Positions 54,672 to 64,000 of a stretch of DNA of 64,000 nucleotides are shown here, in pieces. The notes beneath the pieces were generated by a model. The model saw only the letters and a program-made list of their open reading frames with translations. It was not told where the DNA came from and made no database searches. The stretch's first letter is position 1. Each line of letters opens with the position of its first letter. Made by a program: the position numbers and the translations under genes. The DNA is from Tubulanus polymorphus (lineage: Eukaryota > Nemertea > Palaeonemertea > Tubulaniformes > Tubulanidae). The stretch is taken from positions 5,642,001 through 5,706,000 of the forward strand of contig NC_134026.1 in assembly GCF_964204645.1 (NCBI RefSeq), read 5' to 3'.

Positions 54672-56539
54672 TGTACTATATACTATAGTGCCTACTAACT
54701 AAACTAACTAGTGCTACTCTAGTAGAGGCCTAGGGATGATCGATTTGCTCAAATTATGGAAAATGCAATAAATTTGGATTTTGGACGGGATTTATTCTTC
54801 ATTCATTTTCAGCAGCTCTTGAACCGGTTTGAGAACAAATGAAGTCTTCATTTTTCCCGTAACTAAAAGGGAATCAGAAGCAGTTGGCAAAAAGTCATCT
54901 ACATCATAATCGAAAACTGAATTGAATTGAATTTCTCCACAGAATTTCTAATATCGCGCGGTCAAAACGAGAAGTGGGTAGCTCCGAGAATATCCAAATC
55001 AGGGTATCCATATCGTGGCGGTGACATTGAGGTCTCATATCCAAAGGCGGGGAATATCGTGTTGGGACGGAGCCGCGAAATAGCCATCTCGGGGAAATTA
55101 TTGCATTCAATCGCTAAAACGCTTTATAAACCACGCTATTCTACAAGATAAATTATCGTTGAGATATAAATCAATATTTACGAGTTTTTTTTAGCCACCA
55201 CAACGAAGATCACCGCCGCGCGGCTCGGGTCTGACCGCCGGTAGAACGATGCCCCGCTCTAACCTTCAAGTAATTTTCTGAATTGGCAGACCGTATTGAT
55301 TAGATTTTTACGAATGCAACGCACCAGTACAAGATAATTATCTATGCAGCCACAGTCCGTGACTGCCAATTAAAAAAGATGCAATCCAGAATCAAGGTTC
55401 GTGATCTACGGAACTGGATCTATTCTCGCGGTTTTAATTATTCAAAATTCTAAATCAAGAAGGTGCAGGGTCAAGACAACTCTTACACCACGTCTTAAGT
55501 TGCTCTCCCGATTCATTTCTGTTTTTCATCGTCAGGTTTTTTATCCATAAAAAGGACCGCGTCATGAAGCAATTACATAGATTATCGGATACTCCATGAA
55601 CCTATTGAGCGGTGTACCAAGCTCGGGGAATTTTCAACCTTACATATAATATGCATCGCTATAGATTTTATAATGTAATTCCAGGGAGATGCATATTTCA
55701 TGACCGAATATTACTAAGTAAGTGGGGTAATTGGTGATAGGCGGCAACCGGTTCCCGATTCAAGCCTCCGTTCACTTTTTTCTCACAATTAAAATTCCTT
55801 CAAAAAAAAGAAATTCAAGAAATTCGCAAACGACGATCGAATACCCCGCCCGCCAACGCATGAATCGGTTCGAATAAGCAAAGAAATTCGTTTATCCGCT
55901 TTGAATCTTGACCGACCGATATTAAGTTTGAAGAATTTCATTTGAACGACCAGCTTTATTATTTTTTCATTGAAAAAGTGTTAGAAAAATATCGATAAAA
56001 TCAATTGCAGGCACACAGCACCGACGGAGTTTATTCATTTTCAGGTGGTTGCGTTGTGTATCTAGTTCAACCGATAGCTAATGGATGGTTGATACATATA
56101 TTGGATTTATATATGTACAAAATGCGAATGTTGGCGACTGAGAGATCGACTTCATTTCATACAAAAAGTCACAGTTTGAAGGATGTGTTGGGATACGGCG
56201 ACGGTGTTTTAAAACTCAACCGGTTGAATGGGAAACTGAAACGACGTGTGTGTCAACAGCTTGCGATTGGTATATATTGGTAATTGAGAGATGTGATGAG
56301 TGGCGCATTCACAATCCGAAGTCTCGCCTGGTTTGAATTCAACTGCTAATTGATGATAAGTGCATTATTGACATTTGATAACTCGGTACTTAAAAATTGA
56401 AGTGAATATTTTTTTCTACAGTTTATGCTCGTTTAAGTTGCCTCACCAAGGTACTCTTAACCGCGTTAATCGATGCGCGCCCATATCACACAATTTGGGT
56501 GTTTTGTAATATGCTATTTATTGGAATATACTGTCAACG
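54672..56539. other. Intergenic region between divergent SLX1 and Kv genes
   Basis: About 1.9 kb with no supported gene. Open frames at 54927-55151 and 56005-56283 show no family features. Both promoters must lie here; no core element is clear. Confidence 0.45.
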
Positions 56540-59500
56540 ATGAATAAGGCGCCACATAGGCAACAGAACGGAGTCAAGCCACCCGTCCGCACGGATACTC
56601 GCGATGACACCATTACGACTTCAGAAGACGAACAACTCGATCTTATAGTGACCATCAACGTCGGCGGTCGTCGATTTGAATCTACAGTCCGGACGTTGCG
56701 AGCGATTCCGCACTCCAAGTTAGCCAGTCTGACACCGCATCACGAGAGCTACAGACCGGACAAAAAGGAATACTTCTTCGACAGAAGCGAAGATATATTT
56801 CGGGCGGTTTTGGACTATCATCGTACCGGTGAATTTCATTTGCCGCTCTCCATCTGCGGTCCTGCGGCCAGACGAGAGCTGGACTTCTGGGGAATGCACG
56901 ATGCGGATATAGAATTATGTTGCATAGGACATTACCAGTCATTCCAATCGCAGAAGACGAGCTTATATACATTCAGTGAGGCGTTGAAAATCTTGGCAAC
57001 CGACGCGAAACCGGCGCCAAATACAAACTTTCAAGGTCGTATTTGGAATATTTTGGACCACCCGAGGTCATCGACTTTGGCTATGGTTAGTATGGCATCA
57101 TCATTGATTATTCAAAAGCAAGAAAAATTCCTATCATTATCATTTATCAGTGAGAATATTACAGCCAATAGTGCACTCTCACACCACAGCTTGTCTTGTC
57201 TTGCTCCCTGTTCTGATGAAGGCAATATGGGTTTGCCGAAACATGTCAACACTAGTTTTTGTATATACGTAATTATAACCAAAAATATCTAAACCTGTTC
57301 GCCTTGGCGTTTCTTTTTACTATCGAAACTCAACACGTATTTCACAACCGCAATATCATCATTTTCATCATTACTATTTGAGGCGAATTAAAGGTTTTTA
57401 TTACGACGCAGCCATGGACTCAGCATTATATAGATTTGGAATTACGTTTTGTAAAAATCAGATGTTCCAATCGACTCAAAATCAGGTTATTTCATTTAGC
57501 GGAAAAATACAGCTTCGATAACATCTTAAGAACTCAAGGACCCTCGAACGAAATTCTAACCGCTTGAATTTTATACATAAAAATCAAGTCAGATTTGTTC
57601 CTTCGGTAATCCTGGTACATGAAAACAAGCTACCACCAGGCCCTTAACATCAGATGTTTTGAAATTCAAACACACTCAGGAAACTTTACGTCGACTCCGA
57701 CGTTTATAGGCAACGTAGAAAGCAAATCGGGTCAGTCAATAATGGTTAATTTATTTGTAGTTGCTAGTATGCGCCGGTGACAGAAATAGGTAGCCCACAA
57801 TAGCCGCTTTTGTTCACTTAATGACGTGTTTCAATTTTGACTAAATAATCTCGGAAGAATCGATAGACCAGTCGCCTTGTTCAGGAAATATAAATCGCAA
57901 TACCTACGCATTTGACTAACGCTTTTTACAAACAACTAAAATAGCATTAATAGTTTTAAATTGATTTCTGTGTAGTACCTTACCGAACAATCAGCCGTGT
58001 CCAAAATTGAACGAAATAAATAAAAATGTAGGAGGCAGAGAATTCAGAATTGGGGGGTTCTGGGTTTTGTTTTAAAAATGAGCGCAAATTATCGCAACAA
58101 TGGGGACCTCGAGGGACCGCCACAAAATGGCGCCTAGAAACTAGAAACTTCTTTATTATGTCATATTTCAACGGGCGAATTTTCACAATGAAAACCTCAC
58201 GGAAAAGTCCGTTAGATATTTTTTTCTTTTTCAAAAATGAACACAGTTATGCTAGGCAATTCCAGTTTTATCTCACGCATTCGAGTATAGATTCAAAGTG
58301 TCCTTGGCAAACATCGATTTCAAATTCAAGAGGGCGGAGAGAAATCGGGTTTCACCTTTTCCATTATTCTTAAGAACTTGTTTTCGTTATGAAAATTGTT
58401 TGCTTTGTAGAATCTAAAAGCCGAACTTGGCTTTACATTGTCTAAAGGTATTAGTCGAAATCGATTCGAAATGTAAGGGTATCCTTCAAATCATGCTACG
58501 GGGATGATATTGATTTTAAGAATGTTCGAAGAAAATGTATCAAAATATATCATGACTTATGAATTCCTCATCAAAATCTGATAATATTAACTTCAGATCT
58601 GCAATGTGTTTATAATCAATTCATTTTCAATCTTTTAGGTTTACGCAATAATATCCATTATGGTCATCTCGATGTCGATATTTTCGTTGATTTTATCCAG
58701 CCATCGACGATTTCGCATCGGCCTCAGTCTGGAGGAGAGAGCCCTGATGCACGGTATCACCGCGCAGGAGTATCGCCTGTACAAACTGAACCTCACGACT
58801 CCGGCCGAAAAGCTCCGGGTTGAACGCGCCATGGAAGTCAGAGAGGGCGATACGTTCGATACACAAACCAAAGAGTTTCACGACTTTATATACGTCGATA
58901 TAATATGTCAAGCATTCTTCACCATCGAGTTTATCGTTCGTCTCGTTTTCTGTCCGCGTAAACTTCGCTTTTTGTCCAGCATGCTGAACGTCGTCGACTT
59001 TTTATCGTTGCTCCCACCCTACATCAAATGGACAGTGATCGCTATAGATCCCGGTAAACGGCACGACGCGGCGTTTTTACACGGTATAAACGCGGTTCAA
59101 GTGATACGAGTACTACGATTAGCTCGCCTGACGAAGCATTACCGCGGCATGATGGTCATCATGTATACGATCAAAGCGAGCTCGCAGGAGATCATATTGA
59201 CGTTCGTGTTCGTTACGATGGGTGTACTCGTATTCGGATGTTCCATATACTACGCCGAGGACACTTTAGATAGTAAATTCACGGACATCCCGAAGAGTTT
59301 CTGGTGGGCAATTATCACCATGACGACCGTCGGATACGGGGATATGTACCCGAAGAGTGCCTGGGGATACGTGATAGGGTCCACTTGCGCGTTGTCCGGC
59401 GTCATGGTCATTGCTCTTACAGTTCCGGTAGTTGTGAATAATTTTATGATGTTCTACGGACATTCGCAAATTGTTCTCGCTCATCAGGAACGCCCGGCGT

Positions 59501-59994
59501 CCCGGATGCGGAGACTGATTAACAAATGCAAGAAACACACCGACGCGTTTACTCGGAGAAATAAGATAAGCGCAACTTTGGATGGAAATATGTCGAAGGA
59601 TTGTATGGTTGTCGAGGTACAGCCGACCAGGAATCAACCCGCTCTTCTGAATTACGTCCCGACTAAAGAAGAGATGAAGGTCATCTCCAAAAGTAAACAT
59701 CTCATCGAATCGGCAAAATTGAGTATGGTTGATTTAAGCAGTACGGCTCGTAGGGCTCAGCAACCGAAAGGACCAGGCTATATCCCGGCTCAGCGAAGAA
59801 CGATCCAGAACGCGAGCAGTGACGCGCCAGCGGAAACGACTGTCATCGAGATACAGGAAATGACGTCAATACAGTCTGAAACTGAAAACTCCGACGAAAA
59901 CGGAACCAATCAAACGCAGAGTGAAAAACGTCGTAAGCAAACTGTTCAAACGCAAACCCCTCAACAAACACGAAAAAAGCCTTGGGTTCACTGA
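56540..59994 (+). CDS. Voltage-gated potassium channel subunit, Kv3/Shaw-like, with altered S4 and S6
   Basis: Two exons, 56540-57085 and 58639-59994, joined in phase 0, give 633 residues. The T1 domain (about residues 33-130) carries NVGGRRFESTVRTLR and the zinc site of non-Shaker channels, HX5CX20CC (from FHLPLSIC to ELCC). S1 starts at exon 2; S2 has FFTIEFIVRLVFCP, S3 NVVDFLSLLPPY. S4 reads GINAVQVIRVLRLARLTKHY: compared with Kv3 channels, Asn-333 and Gln-336 replace the first two arginines, the rest being kept. The pore has TMTTVGYGDMYP, so it should select potassium. S6 has ALTVPVVVNNF where Kv3 has AMPVPVIVNNF. A 170-residue C-terminus is polar. Plasma-membrane tetramer; may act as a modifier subunit. 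Confidence 0.92.
57086..58638. other. Intron of the Kv gene
   Basis: 1.55 kb between donor ATG|GTTAGT and acceptor TCTTTTAG. No exon, RNA gene or clear repeat was recognised inside. Confidence 0.6.
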
Positions 59995-60070
59995 CATACG
60001 CGTTCATCTTCTTACGATTTTGACCCGGTTGCACTTGTTATGAGTTAAGCTCATCGCTTAAGTTAGAAAC

Positions 60071-60231
60071 AGGGCCGTATCTAGCATTTGGATTTTCTTT
60101 TCTTTTTTTTCTGGCAGAGAAACCCGAAGAAGGGCAGTTCTATTGGATATAACAATAATATTTGCTATTTGCAAAAGCTAGGATCCTTTCCAAAATTTCG
60201 GGGGCGGCCCCGCTAGGTACGGCCCTGGAAT
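60071..60231. mobile_element. hAT-like MITE
   Basis: CAGGGCCGTATCTAGC at the left and GCTAGGTACGGCCCTG at the right are inverted with one mismatch. CAGGG ends are typical of hAT elements. No exact target duplication is visible. Lies just after the Kv stop codon, probably in its 3' UTR or flank. Confidence 0.65.
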
Positions 60232-60728
60232 AAGTTATTTTTCAGTTGTAAAATATGTTTCTCATTGATATTCTAACCATGTATAGTGTTGATTTTTTGT
60301 CTAAAATCGGTTGATAAGATTAGAAGCCGACAAAAGCGGAAGAAGAAAACATGTTGGTGGCCCAACTGAATGGAAACATCAGACGAATGAATACTCCAAA
60401 AATATGAAAAAGACTCCTACCGGGTACATTATTTATATTCACACATTTAATAAGCCGTATGTCATACAGTCGCTCAATGATTATTTTTAAAAACTGGGGA
60501 ACGAACACATATCTTCGTAATGTTGTAAAATGTGTCGAAAACCTTGATACAAAACATTATTATTAATCTGACGAAACGATAATTTAATCTCTGAGAGTGT
60601 ATCATTGTTGACCAGTATTTGTTAGTATGTATTTAGAAAGATCACCACGGAGAAAAATGCACGCGCGCGCACACACCACGACACTCACACAACACGACGA
60701 CAAATAGTCTATATACAGTATAAAGCCC

Positions 60729-60992
60729 AGAGGCGGATCCAGGAACATAGGAAGGCCGGGCTCCAGAAAGAAAGGGACGGCATTTCTCGGATAAAGCAGC
60801 CACGTCAAAGACCACAAGTGAGACCCCGCCCTCGGTGTTAAGATATTTTATATACATCGTAAAGATCCAAACCCTTATAGGATGAGTATCAAGTTTAGAG
60901 GTTTCAACTATCTCTGTCTTGACGAAAACGGCAATCTCAATGGGAAGGCAGGGTTTGAACCACCGTGACAACCCCTTAAATCCGCCCCTGGA
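60729..60992. mobile_element. hAT-like MITE with GGCGGATCCAGG end
   Basis: CCAGAGGCGGATCCAGG at the left pairs with AATCCGCCCCTGG at the right. Single ends of the same kind occur at 15.5, 21.5 and 23.7 kb. No coding capacity. Confidence 0.6.
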
Positions 60993-60993
60993 G

Positions 60994-61190
60994 CCTCCAG
61001 GGGCGAACTCTTTTATCAGATCGGAGAATCCGTTTGCCTCCAATCGTACTCTTTTATTGGTCACGTGACTTTTTGGAGTCTCCGAAACCTCCTTTCTGTC
61101 GAGGTGGTGTGATTCGGATTTTGTGTGGAGCCAACCGGAGATTTCGGACGGAGACTTCGGAGGTCATAAAAGAGTACGCCCCAGTAACAC
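60994..61190. mobile_element. MITE with 20-bp TIRs, directly abutting the previous element
   Basis: CCAGGGGCGAACTCTTTTAT at the left is the inverted form of ATAAAAGAGTACGCCCCAG at the right. The middle is rich in CTCCGAAACC/TCCGTTTGCC-type words in both orientations. Confidence 0.65.
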
Positions 61191-61413
61191 CGGTTCAGAG
61201 ATCATGATAAATAAACATTAATAATGGCCTAATAACAAGATCTGTTGATAGATGAGTACTGCGTCAACGCACAAAATCGCCATAATTTTCGAATTAAATA
61301 AAAATATACTACAAGAACGGCGTCATGATCCAATATAATACATTTTTCTTATCTCAAACCTTTGAACGACCGCCCTCGACGCCACCCGCCCTTGTACTGA
61401 TTTATCTACGCGT

Positions 61414-63824
61414 TCAGACCCCGGCTGATTGTTTGTGGGCGACGTATTTGTCTGGAAGCTCTAACAATTTTCGTTTCACCATCAAAGGCGTACACGGCAT
61501 CTGACTCAACCGAGAATTAGTAGATTCGTCAAGCTGTTCGAATACATTCAATAAATCCAAAATGGCCGATAAACTCTCGGCGACTGTATCATGGAACTGA
61601 GATATCTTTGTTTCCATGTATTTTACGTGTTTTAAAGCGTATTGTACGTCCAACGCCACCTTATTCGAGACCCACTTGCGATTTTGTAAATCCGACACCT
61701 GGAAAAATTAAATCATACATGATCGTGATTAAGACACTAGATATCAATCATACTTTTGGTGTCAAACTGCATTCATCACGATAAACAGAAATCTCTATGA
61801 CTGTGAATCAGTAATAATAATAAAATAATAATATCTCTTACAATATGATTTCTTATAATATATAATATTCAAGGACAATGGGCAAGCCGGGAGGCTGCAC
61901 TCGATAGGACGGATAGTACTTATATAATAGGTTAATTAGTTTATTCGAGATATGAGCTTTCGCTACTAATCCATAGTAACTACTAATACCTTCAAAATAA
62001 ACTAGTTAACCTATTAAGTATCTATCCGTCTTAACATTTTAACACCCAAGTTAAAACCTATGGCAGTATGGTACGGTAGCGACAAGAACAACCTAAGTTC
62101 AAACATTGATATCAAATGAACTATCAAATTTAAAACAAAAATGTAATACCTTTAATAAACAGAAAATTAGAAAACATAATGATTTATGCATTCAAAGTTT
62201 TTAAGTTTTCATTACCTCTTCTAGTTTCTTGATAGATTTATCCATGCGTTTGCCAACCTGGGGCGGTAGTTCATTACGTATACCGTTAATCCAATCTTTC
62301 ATCATTTTCTCCATTTCTATCGAATCATCCATCATCGTCGTCAGTTTCTTCAACCGGAAATGACGTGTTACGGTCGCTAACGTTGGTCGCGCCTAAGATA
62401 TATCAAAGATGGATTACATTTCTTTAAATGTTATTTGAAGATGGGCCGGTCGAGTGATAACTACATACCCCTTGGAGTAAGCAGCCTAATTATTTTCAGG
62501 TGACAAAGAATAATTGCATATATACCTTTTCTGAGTTAATCTCTTTGTCGAGGGCTTTTAGATAATATTTTCTTATGACACCGACGGTCTCTTCTTGAGC
62601 TACTATAGCTCCCTCTAGTGGAGGCATTTTACCAGCTAAGCTCTGATATGTACACTTCATCAAAGCATCTTCTTCGTCCGCCTTCCGTGGATTTCGTCCT
62701 CCACTGCCCTGAATTATATTCATAGAATATTCATTGAAACAACATTCGTTTGAAATGACCATGGGAAATTTAAAAAAACACATTTTGTGAACCCCTAGTG
62801 CCAAACGCCCACGACGCACAGAAATACGGAAACAGGAGGCAGTCACATTGAGGTGATTCCGAGCGTTTCCCTATGTCGTGTGCGTTTTATAAGAAATATG
62901 TTTTCGAGATCGAACATGTTTGATTGTGTTCTGTGTTTCCCTGCGCCGTGTGCGCAATAATTCTCAATAATCTCAAAAAATAACTCACGACCTGAACTTT
63001 TACGCAGTAATATAACGATATTCATTGGCGAAAAAAACAATCCACTGATGAAATAATCCGAAGCACTTCCCAATTCTTTTACGCAAGATATATCTAAGTC
63101 CAAAATCCAACTGTATTGATGAACTCACTCATCACGACTAACCACGATTTACACGGTGACTATAGCATTGCTACTGCATGCAAATGTGGGATAGATTCTG
63201 TATGTTTTTGCAATTATTAAAGCTTCTTGCAGCTGTTTCAATGTTTTTTATTCTCGATAAATATCAATCAATATTTCCAATTCAATCGTCTGGGGATGGT
63301 GGCGGCGGCGGTTAAAGATTGTGCAATCACGGATGCTCATTCAGCAGTGTATAAGTTTGAACGAATATCTATAATTCTAAATCCTAAGTCGTTAGAAGGA
63401 ACGATTTTAGTATTAACAAAGCTCTTATACTATTTAAACGTACATGTTTTGATCTTAAAACAGGGATTGACCCTGTTATCTATTTGATTGGTATATTTCG
63501 TTTGTTTTGTTTTGATTTGGTGTCCCTTACAAACCCACCACACCTAGCGGGAGCGAACAGGGGATTTGATTTTGAAATCGGAAATCGAAGTACAAGTATA
63601 GTTGCGTGATCAGCGGTCGAATTTACTTAAAAATAATTCTAACCGCCACCAGAAAAACTATTCCTGGCAAATTATCAGCCGTTATATTCATAGCAGGAAA
63701 GTCATTTGCTTCTTCGTGCAAAACATCCATTTCTATTACTTACCAATTTTTGGGGCTCGATGGGTCCCGATAATTCATCGGTAAGTTGAAAATCGAAGGC
63801 CTCGTTCAGAAAAGATGCGCCCAT
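61414..63824 (-). CDS. Unrecognised 241-residue helical protein
   Basis: Four minus-strand exons, 63824-63744, 62708-62526, 62392-62216 and 61698-61414, all break between codons (phase 0) and have good splice sites. The product starts MGASFLNEAFDFQLTDELSG and ends DKYVAHKQSAGV. It has no membrane segment or signal peptide. The middle and C-terminal parts look alpha-helical, with charged heptad-like stretches (EMEKMMKDWINGIRNEL, and VQYALKHVKYMETKISQFHD leading to a Leu-rich helix), then a short proline-bearing tail (MPCTPLMVKRKLLELP). The consistent phases and codon quality make me confident it is a real conserved gene. I cannot name a family; a small coiled-coil subunit of a larger complex is a guess. 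Confidence 0.75.
61910..62031. repeat. Foldback element in an intron of the helical-protein gene
   Basis: GACGGATAGTACTTATATAA and TAGGTTAATTAGTTTA are mirrored by AAACTAGTTAACCTATTAAG and TATCTATCCGTC. The loop is about 50 bp. Lies between coding exons 3 and 4. Confidence 0.6.
63462..63565. repeat. Dispersed repeat family G, copy 2
   Basis: Shares about 95 bp with 26391-26500: CCTGTTATCTATTTGATTGG, ATTTCGTTTG, GTGTCCCTTACAAACCCACC and GCGGGAGCGAACAG. Lies in intron 1 of the helical-protein gene. Identity not known. Confidence 0.6.
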
Positions 63825-64000
63825 CTTCCGACATTTTTTCATCATCTTACAGCCCTCATTACTGTTATTACGCCGTATACCTCAACATCATTATCAATTA
63901 CTCGTCGAAAACTAAATTCCATATCCTGAATGTTCGATTCACCCAATTCCGAAAAGGATTCAAAATTTTCTACACAAATTATTCATATCAATGATTTCCA

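Noticed and set aside
62843-63103. Extra exon of the helical-protein gene
   Set aside because: The frame lies in the intron between well-phased exons and contains low-quality sequence with repeat-like CGTGTGCG words.

Overview
The window is animal nuclear DNA: split genes with GT-AG introns, a low coding density and many short non-autonomous DNA transposons. The gene set (a DEG/ENaC channel, a Shaw-type Kv channel, cystinosin, NDUFS5, DDX52, SLX1 and a DUF4062-NACHT-WD40 protein) fits an invertebrate. The style of the genes suggests a marine spiralian such as a mollusc, annelid or brachiopod, but the species cannot be fixed from the sequence alone. All exon models below come from matching splice sites with reading phase by eye. 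The coding lengths of all complete models sum to multiples of three.

Layout. 218-5412 (+) holds the 3' part of a single-pass membrane receptor with an EGF-like/VWDE-type ectodomain, an extreme cysteine cluster just inside the membrane and a tail of over 700 residues. 8.7 kb has one orphan coding exon and 9.7-10.3 kb a dead LINE fragment. 11694-22238 (+) is a complete DEG/ENaC sodium-channel subunit in 11 exons, one of only 22 nt. 25567-28816 (-) is cystinosin. 30704-31402 (+) is NDUFS5, followed 0.6 kb later by the DEAD-box helicase DDX52 (31995-37987, +, 13 exons). 39353-49704 (+) is a 1785-residue DUF4062-NACHT-WD40 STAND protein with one 4.5-kb exon. 52497-54550 (-) is the SLX1 nuclease. 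56540-59994 (+) is a two-exon Kv3/Shaw-like channel subunit with altered S4 and S6. 61414-63824 (-) is an unrecognised 241-residue helical protein.

The genes are not an obvious functional cluster; they are mostly housekeeping or neuronal genes lying side by side. Between and inside them is a dense layer of palindromic or TIR-bearing elements in several families, some nested and some with clean target-site duplications (9 bp for the family beside DDX52, 8 bp for a hAT-like insert at 25.1 kb).

The points I think most deserve a second look are the Kv subunit that has lost two outer S4 arginines and the first proline of the S6 PVP motif, the DUF4062-NACHT-WD40 protein, the cysteine-clustered receptor tail, the DEG/ENaC microexon and filter variant, the cystinosin without the usual C-terminal sorting motif, and the nested MITEs. 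I found no convincing wholly new multi-gene system.
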